Shown here: piece after piece, positions 10,401 to 19,900 of the stretch
How positions within the stretch are numbered: the stretch's first letter is position 1
Layout of the letters: each line of letters begins with the position of its first letter
From: Hypsibius dujardini
Taxonomy: Eukaryota; Tardigrada; Eutardigrada; Parachela; Hypsibiidae
Direction: 5' to 3'
Assembly: GCA_001579985.1 (NCBI GenBank)
Contig: LRSR01003537.1
Span: 1 to 22,969, forward strand
Length of the DNA stretch: 22,969 bases
Program-made: the position numbers and the translations under genes
Notes under the pieces: generated by a model
Told to the model about the DNA's origin: nothing
The model's database searches: none
The model's input: the letters and a program-made list of their open reading frames with translations, nothing else

Positions 10401-12294
10401 TATTCTATTTATGTTTACAAATTTAGGTTCTAATTTGTTCATTAGTATGCAGAAATTATTCAATATAGAATATGTAATCAAATCAATGGCAAAACCGTTA
10501 TCAGTATTAAATGGACACAGTTAATGACGAAAATGCAAATCAATCAATCTAGCAATCAAGACCCATCACATGGGTTCCGTAATTAGCGCTGTGGATTTTC
10601 GTTTGGTAGCTATCGCTGGACTGCAGGATCATTTGGTGCGGTCAGGGACCCTCTCGTCCACTGTCGCGTGCCCCGCCTTCACCGATCTCAGCTTCATGAC
10701 AGCACCGATCGTTCGAGTGGCAGTGGAACCGAAGCGAACCAGTACGACGTGCTTGCATTGGAGCTGGGCACTTGGTGGGTGATTGCATGAGGTTCTTTAC
10801 TGTTCTACAGGTGATATGGAGCAGCTGGCAAGAGGCCTCAAACTTCTCTATCAAGCCGATCCGTGTGTGGAAGTCTATGTTCAAGAAACCGGCGAACACG
10901 TCATAGTTACCGCCGGCGAGGTTCACCTTCAGCGATGCTTGAATGACCTGACTAACACGTAAGCACTAACTTTTTTGTCTGCCTGCCTTTATCTCTGTAT
11001 GTCTCTTTGTCTGCCTATCTGTCTATCTGAGTTTCCGTCTGTCTGTCTCTAATGTCTGTCTATCCGTCTGTCTATACTGTCTTTCTGTCTGTCTGCCGGT
11101 CTGTCTGTCTTCTATCTGTCTTATTCCTTGTTTATGTCTCCATTTGAGGTTCGCTAAAATCGAAATCACTGCATCGGAACCAATCGTCCCATTTCGAGAG
11201 ACAGTCGTGGTGCCACCCAAACTGGACACCCTCAACGAAGCCATCGTCGCCGATCAAGATTCCAGCATTGCCACACGTTTCAAAAATGGTCTAATTGAGA
11301 TTAGAACGCCGGACAAGCAGTGTCTGCTAAAGTTGCGGTGCATCCCCTTACCCGCTGAAGCCGCGTCGTTGTTGGAGCGTGGTACGGAGACGCTGAAAGC
11401 GCTCAACCGATCGAGAAAGCGAAGGACGGCGGTGGATGCAGCGGATAAAGGGAATGAACGTCTCAGTCTGGAGTGGCAGAAGAAAGTGAACGAATTGCGG
11501 AGCGATTTGGAGAAGGCGCTGTTGGAAATGCCGGAGACGAATGATGTTAGGCTTGATCGCTATGAATGTAGTTTGATTGTTTCTGTTTTGCATTTTTCTT
11601 TTCATATTTTATTGAAAATGTAAAAATATATTTGAAAATATGAAAATATGTTTGTCTTTTCAATAATTTTGGTTTTTCATGTTTCCAGTTAAACCCAGCT
11701 GACTTGATTGATCGGATCACCTGCTTCGGGCCCCGCTACTCCGGTCCCAATGTCCTCATCAACACAGCCTCTAACCTCCGTGTGCCTTCTGTCTGGTCCG
11801 ATGAAGCCGCCACTTCCAATTCGTTCCCATCGTCCGGAAAGTCTTCCACCGATTTTTCTCCGTCCATCATAACTGGATTCCAGTTAACTACGTTGGCTGG
11901 ACCGCTTTGTGAGGAGCCGATGATGGGTGTCTGCTTCGTGCTGCAAGAGTTTACCGTCACAGAAACGACCGTCAGTGAGAAGGCGGAACCCGGTGATGGG
12001 ACAGTCAGCCAGTCCTCGGCGTATGGACCGCTAAGTGGGCAGCTCATTTCTACCATGAAGGAAGGGTGCCGGAGAGCGTTCCAAGCACAGCCGCAGCGGT
12101 TGATGGTGGCGCTGTACTCGTCTGTGATTCAGACAACCAGTGATGTCCTTGGTAAGTGCAAGCTGACTGGCCAGCAGACAGGCAAATACACAGGCAGGCG
12201 GGCATACAGACAGGCCCACAGGCACACGAACAGAGAGCCCGGCAGGTAGACTGGCAGGCAGGCAGACAGGCAGGCAGGCAAGCAGGCAGACAGC

Positions 12295-12347
<53 letters not shown>

Positions 12348-13490
12348 GGCCGATAAATAGCTCGATAACATTCCGTCTAATTGAGTTTGTTTTTGTTCAT
12401 TGGGTAGAAATACATAAACATATTTTGATAAGCTGTATGTAAGCTGCCTAAAAAACGAGCGATAGTTAATTTGGCGCAATAATATCAGGAGATTAATTAT
12501 TGGCGCGACACCAGAATTATAATTTGAGGGGACTCTAATTAGGGAGTCAGGAGTCGTCTTGGCGGCAGTAAGCGGCATAAGTGGTGGCGCCGAGATTGGC
12601 ATCCACAGTGAGCAACTTGACGGTCGATTCCGTTACCCTCGTTGGACAAGAACTTCCTTGGCGACAGGAGCAAACCGCCTGCTTATTGACGGCGGTTCCA
12701 CTATCCACAAACAGGCTACAAGGCTCGTCTTTTGCGCATCTTAGAAACTGAAACAAGACGATTTCCATAAATTTTTAACTTTTATCTTAGTATCGTCTCT
12801 CATTATATTGGTCTGTTTGTCTGTCTGTCTATCTATTCATCTCCCTGTTTGTTTGTCTGCTGTCTGAACCTTCTCGTCTGTGATTTGTCACCGATCTCTG
12901 GGGCCACTTGGGGGCTTACTGTTTGTGGTGAGCAGGCATAATGATAGGTCATCTTGTGGTTCGGCGCGTTGTGCTTCTGCTTCCATTTCAGGATGTAAGT
13001 GGTGCTCTCCGCCGGACAGACACATCGAATCACCTGTTGCGTCCGATTTTGTGCAGGATAGGTCGTAATCGTGTACGCGGTGTCGTGGAAGAACCGACAC
13101 GTCGGGAAGACTTCAACAGGCCCACAGATTTTGTACATTTTCGAATCGTCGGTGATGGTGTGACCGTCTTGATCGTTCAGGGTGCTGGGACAAGAGTGCG
13201 ATTTGGCGTCGACAGGAAGGTTGGCGGGATGACTGGTGGGACATCTACAGAGCCGGTGGATTTTGGGCTTGCCGGAAAAGTTTTCGATACGATTACACAC
13301 GGCATGGGTTGCGCAGAGAGGAAGATCGCTTTCCGAATTCTACAACAGACACGAAAATGTTTGGACGGCAGATCAAGGAAACAGATAACAGCAGACAGTT
13401 AATAGATTAACACCAAAGCATTTAGCTATTCAGAAAGACAGGCCGATGGACAGACATACAGTGACAGACATATCCAGATAGACGTTTAGG

Positions 13491-13521
<31 letters not shown>

Positions 13522-16396
13522 GCAGACAGGCAGGCAGGCAGTCAGGCAGTCAGGCAGTCAGTCAGTCAGACAGACAGTCAGTCAGTCAGTCAGTCAGTCA
13601 GTCAGTCAGTCAGTCAGTCAGTCAGACAGACAGACAATGCTGACATTGCTCACCCCATTGGCATAAATAATGTTTCTAGCTGCTGGATAGGCTAGTAGAG
13701 GAAGAAATCGCGCTCTTGACTCCGCAAAAAATGTCTGACATGATGCTAGAAAAAGAATGAGCGAGGACGAGACTGGCAACCACATCGTGTTTGGAGATGT
13801 AAGGAAGATATCGCAACGGTGAGGTACGCGCACTTCGAAAGGAAATGCAATTTCGGCGTGTCTAAAACGTATTGAACTGGGAAAAGGAATGTTAGCCACG
13901 GAATGAAGAGGAACTTTGGAGGCTTTTATACGTAGAAGTTCGTGAGGACACAACCACGACTAAAGCGTATGGGTGACGACTGAAGACCCAGCTTGCGATT
14001 GAAGCGTCTGCCAAGGGGCTGGACTTAAGGGGATTGGTGATTGGGTGCGGCTGTTGATGTGATTTCTTTTATGCCAGCTTTTGTGCCACAAAATTACACG
14101 CTAATAATAATACTTTGATTTCGCCAAAAGATTTATGTCCAATTGTACAATACAATACCGCGTTGGCAGAACGAAAGGGTTGGGGGCTGGTGGTAGGGCG
14201 GGCGTGTGTTTGGTGGGCGTTGTCCGGAATGTTATTCGTTTCATGCAACGTCATATGACTGCTTTTCGTTCGTTCACTCTTGGAGCCTGTGGTACCTTCT
14301 ACCGCCGAACCGGCAGCCTTGACGTATGTGTTTGCCCCGACATTCCCCCGTACATACTTTGAGGTATCCTTCCTCAATCCATGGGGTTTTCCTTGTCTGT
14401 TTGTGACACTGTCTGACAGTTATGTCTGTATCTATCTGCCTCTTTGTCTTTCTGCTTTTCTGTTCGTCTGCCTGCTTGTCTGACTGTTTGTCTGTCTGTT
14501 CGTCCGTCCGTCCGTCTACTTACCTGTCTGTTAGTCTGCCTGTATGCCTTGATGAATGTCTGTCTCTTTGCTTGCCTACCTGCCTACACATGAAGTCTAT
14601 TTTGGTTTGTGTCAGTGTCGTACTTGTTTACAGCCTGCATTGTTTGCGTGAGACTAAATTTCTCGCCTTTACATTTTATCTGGGTTTACATTGTACAGGC
14701 AATGTTTCTGTACTAAACCTTATGTCTTTGTCTGTGTGCACTTCTACTTGTCTCTCTGTCTAGGTATGTACGTGTATTATTTGAATTTTTCTAAGGACGT
14801 TCTGTTTTTGTATCTGTCTCCGGGTCCAGTGAAATTTCATGTCTGTAAAAGTTGTCTCCCGCGTAGACGGCCGGTATGTCCAGAATCTCGTTTCCCCCAG
14901 TCAATCTGTAATCTTCGGTTTTGCAAGGAGTTTCTCAGAATGAATGAAATGCTCGAGAAGAATCGAACCGAGAGAGGTCAATTACAGGTTTCATTCATTT
15001 TCTGTGAGTCAAGTGTCGCGAGAGCCCCTGCGGAGCGGTGGTGCCGCAAAGTAGCCATTCAACCATTCATTCATCCGTCCCTGTCAAATTCATTCATTCT
15101 TCTAGTCAATAATCTCTTTCCATCTTGTCCTGCTGATTGCTTTCTCCAACACTGCATAGTGAATTTCATTCATTCCACTTTTCCACATTTTCGTGCCCAT
15201 TTGAGTTGGGGAATGTCGCGAACATTCCTGCGACCCAGGAAAAATCACCCCAAACAGTCACCCCAAATAATCGGGCAGGCAGAGCCGAAAATTATATATA
15301 ACAATTATCTGACTGTTGGAATTTTGTTGTCTTGTCGGCTTTCGATACGCTTTCTACATGTTTGTCTGTTTGTCTGTCTGTCTGTATGTCTGTCTGACTG
15401 TCCGCCTATCTGGCTATCTGTTTGTTTGTCTGTCTGTCTGTATTTCTGTCTGACTGTCTAGCTGATTGTCTTTCGATTCTGAGTAAACTGTTTTTCTATC
15501 TGACTACTTTTAATTTTCCTTAATTTTCCATTAATTTCCTTTATATATGTTTGTTTTGCTGTTTAGTCACTATACAATACTTGTCCGTCAACTGTTCCTT
15601 TAATTGTCTGTTTGCCTGCCTTTCTGTTTGTATTTACAGTACGTGTTTCTCTGTTTGCACTATGCATTCCCCATAAAAATGACTTCAGATTGAGTCATCG
15701 ATAATACACTACGATAAATACTTTGAATCGTGGTCTAACTTGAAAGCAGCACATGCTCTGGTTACATAATAGGATTTTAACTCTCCTCGTGACCGAGTTT
15801 CCCAACTAACCGCTCATCTGTTTTTTCTGGATTTTTTTCCAGGAAAAGTTTATGGTGTCATCAATCGCCGCCGCGGTCGCGTCATCAGCGATCACATGTT
15901 GGAAGGCTCCGACACCTTCAACATCACCACCTCTATCCCCGTCTGCGAGAGCTTCGGCTTTGCGGAAGAGATACGCAAAAAAACCAGCGGGCTAGCGCTT
16001 CCGCAGCTGGTATTCAGTCACTGGGAGGTGCTGGAGGTCAGTTGCGCAGTACCTACGTCAAATAAATTAAAAAAACCAAAGTAATACCTTCTGTTACTTT
16101 TTTAGTTTTAGAAAACGCTAAGAAATTAATTCAAACGTTTAATGCTTTTGGTTACAGCCAATTAATTTTTGGTCGAATAAAAATGTAATTAATTGGCTAT
16201 TTTTTACCATTCCTAGGTCGACCCCTTCTGGATTCCCACGACCGAGGAAGAGTACACCCATTACGGGGATAAGGCCGACGCAGAGAATATTGCCCGACGG
16301 TATATGAATCAAGTCCGCAAGAGGAAGGGCCTCCCGGTGGAGGAGAAGGTGGTGGCGCACGCGGAAAAGCAGCGAACCATTAAGAAAAATAAATAG
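7415..16396 (+). CDS. EFL1: EFL1, elongation-factor-like GTPase 1 (60S ribosome maturation)
   Basis: Twelve exons: 7415-7505, 7769-8067, 8327-8534, 8898-9353, 9519-9745, 9862-10246, 10610-10741, 10811-10958, 11149-11545, 11689-12151, 15843-16036 and 16217-16396. They total 3180 nt in one frame: 1059 aa against about 1120 in human. The N-terminal G domain has G1 AHVDHGKT (26-33), RGIT (66-69), DSPGH (93-97) and NKID (147-150), all intact. Later segments match EFL1 rather than EF2, for example [73 protein letters not shown] and the C terminus [10 protein letters not shown]. Family knowledge: with SBDS, EFL1 uses GTP to release eIF6 from late cytoplasmic pre-60S subunits. The gene looks functional. 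Intron 10 (12152-15842) is very long and hosts an antisense gene. The exon 7 donor at 10742 was chosen because it joins PKRTS to DMEQL, like PKHPSEM in human. Confidence 0.97.
8556..8830. repeat. Degenerate (CTGT)n tract in EFL1 intron 3
   Basis: About 270 nt of CTGT/CTGC/CTTT units fill most of intron 3 (8535-8897). Translated, it yields meaningless Cys-Leu-Ser-Val repeats on one strand and Asp-Arg-Gln-Thr repeats on the other; these are not proteins. Confidence 0.9.
9370..9475. repeat. Degenerate (ACAG)n tract in EFL1 intron 4
   Basis: ACAGACAG/GCAGGCAG units lie in intron 4 (9354-9518). They are in the orientation opposite to the CTGT tract of intron 3, so the two introns flanking exon 4 are complementary. 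Confidence 0.85.
10977..11118. repeat. Degenerate (CTGT)n tract in EFL1 intron 8
   Basis: CTGTCTGTCTGC-type units occupy most of the 190-nt intron 10959-11148. Confidence 0.85.
12170..12352. repeat. (ACAG)n/(GCAG)n microsatellite at the 5' end of EFL1 intron 10
   Basis: Degenerate CAGG/CAGA units are followed by about 13 perfect ACAG units at about 12295-12348. The perfect part is probably polymorphic in length. Confidence 0.9.
12547..13785 (-). CDS. Nested antisense gene: cysteine-rich secreted protein (250 aa), function unknown
   Basis: The gene lies wholly inside EFL1 intron 10 on the minus strand. Exons read 13785-13654, 13339-12920 and 12747-12547 (TGA); both junctions are phase 0 with GTGAGC/GTAAGC donors and TTGTAG/TTTCAG acceptors. 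Exon 1 starts [20 protein letters not shown], a typical signal peptide. The mature part has 16 cysteines and two N-glycosylation sequons (NFS, NRT). Three successive units share a pattern of cysteines around a CxC motif: LCRCP..SCP..KIC, RCVCP..YAC and VCSCR..SCP..AYC. The frame extends upstream of the chosen ATG, but that Met directly precedes the hydrophobic core. No family is recognised; arthropod Argos-like antagonists also have three related disulfide-rich domains, but this is only an architectural hint. A secreted ligand, antagonist or matrix protein is possible. Confidence 0.75.
12812..12863. repeat. Short (CTGT)n tract in intron 2 of the nested gene
   Basis: CTGTTTGTCTGTCTGTCTATC lies in the 172-nt minus-strand intron 12919-12748. 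In the nested transcript it reads as ACAG. Confidence 0.75.
13437..13637. repeat. Compound (CAGA)n(CAGG/CAGT)n(CAGT)n(CAGA)n microsatellite
   Basis: Near-perfect CAGA at about 13491-13522 passes into mixed CAGG/CAGT and then a pure CAGT run of about 12 units (about 13577-13624), ending in CAGA. It fills most of intron 1 of the nested gene (13653-13340), ending about 16 nt from its donor site. Confidence 0.92.
14410..14580. repeat. Degenerate (CTGT)n tract in EFL1 intron 10
   Basis: CTGT/CTGC/CCGT units, including a CGTCCGTCCGTCCGTC run near 14500. Confidence 0.85.
15355..15475. repeat. Degenerate (CTGT)n tract in EFL1 intron 10
   Basis: TGTTTGTCTGTCTGTCTGTATG-type units occur twice in near-duplicate blocks (about 15360-15400 and 15419-15458). 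Confidence 0.85.
16156..16198 (+). other. AT-rich stem-loop just before the last EFL1 exon
   Basis: AGCCAATTAATT (16156-16167) and AATTAATTGGCT (16187-16198) are perfect inverted 12-mers, with TTTT/AAAA able to extend the stem. The left arm begins at the AG of a decoy acceptor, TTGGTTACAG, 59 nt upstream of the real acceptor TTCCTAG (16216). Use of the decoy would shift the frame. Confidence 0.6.
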
Positions 16397-16970
16397 TTTT
16401 TTTTTACCAGACATATAGCGAACCTCAATTTCAAGTAATTCCCTATTTTTGATGGCTTAATTTTTTTATTAAATTATAATTCTTTTACGGATGAGGATAT
16501 TGCACCACCCTAGAGCATTTTTGCAACAGCAATACTGTGTACGTTCACAACTTTCTATGCTCCGCGAGACGGAAAACAGTACGAATACCAGTACAGACAG
16601 TATCAATCAACCAGATGGCCGGGCAGACGGACAAACAGACTGACCGCCCGCCAGGCAGACAGACAGACATTCAGACAGAGAGAGAGAGAGCTAGCCAGCC
16701 AACCAAACGGTCATGCAGAAAGGCAGCAGAACACAAACAGTGAATTCAAACCTGTTACACCAACGTAAAAGTTGAACGGCAGATATAACTTATTATTATA
16801 TATATGATAACAAAATTCTGAGCAATTGCATTAGGAACAAAAAAAGCAAGGACTAAAAAACTTTGGCACAGACAGAAAGTCTTTTAAAGGCGAGACCTTA
16901 AAACATTTCTGAGCAATTTTTTGAAACTACAACAGTAAATTTAAAATATAAAACGTAGGAAAGAAGACAA
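16397..16970. other. Convergent intergenic region, EFL1 and chondroitin synthase 3' ends
   Basis: Only 574 nt separate the two facing stop codons, so the 3' UTRs must be short or overlap. A variant poly(A) signal, ATTAAA, occurs at 16468-16473 for EFL1. No clear AATAAA is seen for the minus-strand gene. An ACAG/GAGA-rich tract lies at about 16620-16695. Confidence 0.6.
16620..16695. repeat. ACAG/GAGA-rich tract
   Basis: Units such as CAGACAGACAGACATTCAGACAGAG run into a GAGAGAGAGAG stretch between the converging genes. Confidence 0.75.
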
Positions 16971-19900
16971 TCAATGCGCGGAGGGCATTGTCGTTGTCTG
17001 TGAATCAAGAGCAGTCGAACCGGTGAAACCGGACCATCCCGCGTTGAGCATTTCCGTGTCATTTAGCAAAGACCGCGCCAGAGTCCGTCCCCCCGACACG
17101 CTGGCCGCCCTCGTACCCAGACACATCACCAGCTGCGCGTCACTCAACGCCGCATCACAAATAATCGGGTGATAAATGTGGACAAGACCCGGATCGACGG
17201 CCCGGAAGACGGTGAACCGGGTATCCCCTTCTCCGTGTTTGATGAACCGTTCGAAGAGGTCCACGTCTTCCTTACCCCAACCGGTAATGTTGAGGTCGAA
17301 TCCGCCCACGGCGTCAAAGTCCGCGCGGTACATGCTGGCGATGCCGTAGCCGAACTGTCGCCAGTAGCCGTTGTCCTCTGTCAAATGGAACGCATTTTCT
17401 GCAATAAAAACCACAAAGCATACAGTTTAGATTCCATGAGGTCTTAGTCGCCGACGATATCATTTTTGCCTCTAAATAAAAAGACATGAACATCCATTGG
17501 GATGACTTCGTTTGGCTATTTCTTTACAGAATTCTGTATTGATGATCTTCCTTAACCCGTTAACGCACAACATCCTCAAATGACGACATGGCGACCTCCG
17601 AATTTTCAAGCAAAGACAATTGAAGTGATTCCACTTTACTCAACTGATTTTGAAAATTGGTGTATTGCTTGACATTTAAAAATCATTGTCGAGTCATTTG
17701 CTGCTTGACCAAGGTCCGGCAGAAACTGCCAAAGTGGCCCGTATTTTACTTTTTTTTTCTAGAAAGGTATCCGTAGGCTGCAGGCTGTGGCAAAATTATA
17801 AAAACACGTGAGTTTTTGCATCCCTCAAGTTGATCATTTATTGCTCGTCTCAAAAAATAATTATATGAATCCGATTGCTGAATAGAACGTACCCAGTGTC
17901 CAATAACAGTGCCAAAGAAGGTGTCCGATTTTTGGTAAAAAAGAATGAATAAAAGTGATTACTATGGAAAGTCACGGATTGACTGATCTTTTGATCAAAT
18001 ATGGCGCGGATCAGTGTATAAGAAACACTTTTCATCGGCGATTTTGTTCCTAACTCGACAGTGCACTGTGGTCAGCCAAAAAAAATTTATTGTCGGCCAG
18101 AAAAATTAACACTTTTTTATTAATTGAACGGAAGTAAGCAAGGGTAAAATATTTCTAGCCCTCAAATCGTGTCCGATCTGGTACCGGGCTGTTAACGGGT
18201 TAAACATTATTATAATTCGGGTATGTCTAATTTCCAATTAGAAAATTCTTTGGAAAAGTTTAAAGTAGATTAAGGAACTTAAAATAAATCAAGTTTCTTG
18301 CAAATTTCCTTTATCTTTCCCAAAGGATCTTTTGCAAAAAAATTTCACACAAATATAAGATTATAGAGGCCGCCGCAATAAAGGAAGCAATGCCTTACCC
18401 AAAGTTTCCGTGTTCGTCTTGGGGTCATACTGACTGAACACTACCGGGTAGTAGACCATCCGATGCAGCTTGGTGCTCCTCCTCACTCGATGCAGCAGGC
18501 CTCCCTCGAATGCCATGTCAACATCCACAAAAAACAGCAAGCTGTTCGGGAGAAAACGCGCGGCACCTTCTTGCAGCGCCCGCGCTCGCGAAAAGTTGCC
18601 CGCCAACTCCACCAGCTCGATTAAGTGACTGGGAAAACGGCCCTTTAGTTCCCGCACTTTGCCCGCGATGCCGTCGGACGACAGGCCTTGAGCGAAATGC
18701 ATCAACGTCAAGGAAACTGACTCATTTCGCGAAAAGCAGACATGTTCCATCACAGTCAGGAAACGGGAGAGCGTCTCGAGACGTCCGGAAATCGGAACGA
18801 TGAAGTGGACCGTCACATTGCCGGCGGCGACGGCGCAGTCGTACTCCTCATCGGACAAGGAGTTTTTAGCGAAATTCCCAGCACCACCGGAGTAGTAGCG
18901 GATGATATCGCCGAAATCGCGTTTGAGGTCGTATACGGCTGGCCCGGTGCCAAGGCAGTTTTGTTCTTCGACCAGTTGGAGGGGGCCGAAGGCTTGCTCG
19001 AGATGAGCGTGCCTGCGAACGGGTGCGGTCATTTTACGGCCAGTGTAACGTCGGTAGACGAGGTGAAGATCGAGGACGTAGTGCACGGCGTGGAGGGGAT
19101 CGACGCGCTGGAAGCCGTAAAGAAGGTCCTTGAAGTCGATTATGCGGCCTGGAACAAAACAGACTTTCAAAATTCATATACGCGTACACGGACGGATAGA
19201 TACTAGTAAAACAGATAGATCACACACAGGTAGACAGACTGACTTACAGACAAACAAATGGATTGACACAAAGACAGACACAAACAAACAGACAGACAGA
19301 CCGACATTAGTACAGAGAGAAACACAGAGAGACACAGAGAGACACAGATGAAGACCCTTACCTCGTTGTTTGGAATACCGATTGATAGAGTCCATCATCT
19401 GCATGATCAAGTCATTCAAGGCCCATTTCATGGAAAACTTTGGTGACCGGCGTGGGTTGTAATCGAGATGAGAATAAAGGGTCTTGGAGAAAAACTCCCA
19501 TTCCAGCACTTCGTCCGGATGTTGCGGTCGAAACCGATACAAGTTCGGTCGTGCCAGCGCCGAATCGGTCTTCTCGTAAAGAAAGGTGTTCATATCGTTG
19601 ACGTCGCGTTGCAGGCCGACTACTTCTTGGCGCAGAATGGAACCCTTCAGAGCGTTATAGTAGTTCTGGATGCGGTAGAGGTGCTGAGAGGTTTTCACCG
19701 GATGCAGGGTGATGGCGCGATGGACCTCTTTGGAGTGGAGATCTCTTGTGAAGGCCAAGGAACCGCTTCCGTTGTGGTAAAAAATCGTTTGCATCTGAAA
19801 GAGCACAACTTAGCACCTGGTAATACCAAAACCAAACAATCCATTACGTCGACAATTATACAGACAAATACCCCAGTACACAGGCACTTTCCCAAAGAAA

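Larger units (their letters stand above)
13786..15842. other. Remainder of EFL1 intron 10
   Basis: This stretch holds the presumed promoter of the nested minus-strand gene and then CTGT tracts at about 14410-14580, 15355-15475 and 15590-15645. ATTCATTC-type runs occur at about 14990-15180. A long open frame (14691-15461, plus) runs through the repeats and is not trusted as a gene, although an exon-like block at 14830-14987 is noted among the findings. The intron ends with a poly-T tract and TTTTTTTCCAG at 15842. Confidence 0.55.

Noticed and set aside
10742-10774. Alternative in-frame donor at 10775 for EFL1 exon 7, adding 11 codons
   Set aside because: It would leave a 36-nt intron and insert residues absent from the family; the donor at 10742 gives a seamless family match.
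14691-15461. 256-codon plus-strand open frame
   Set aside because: It runs through CTGT and ATTC repeats with no consistent protein character; only a short exon-like block is kept as a weak finding.
17850-18035. 61-codon minus-strand frame inside the TTAA element
   Set aside because: No transposase motif and AT-rich composition; likely chance.
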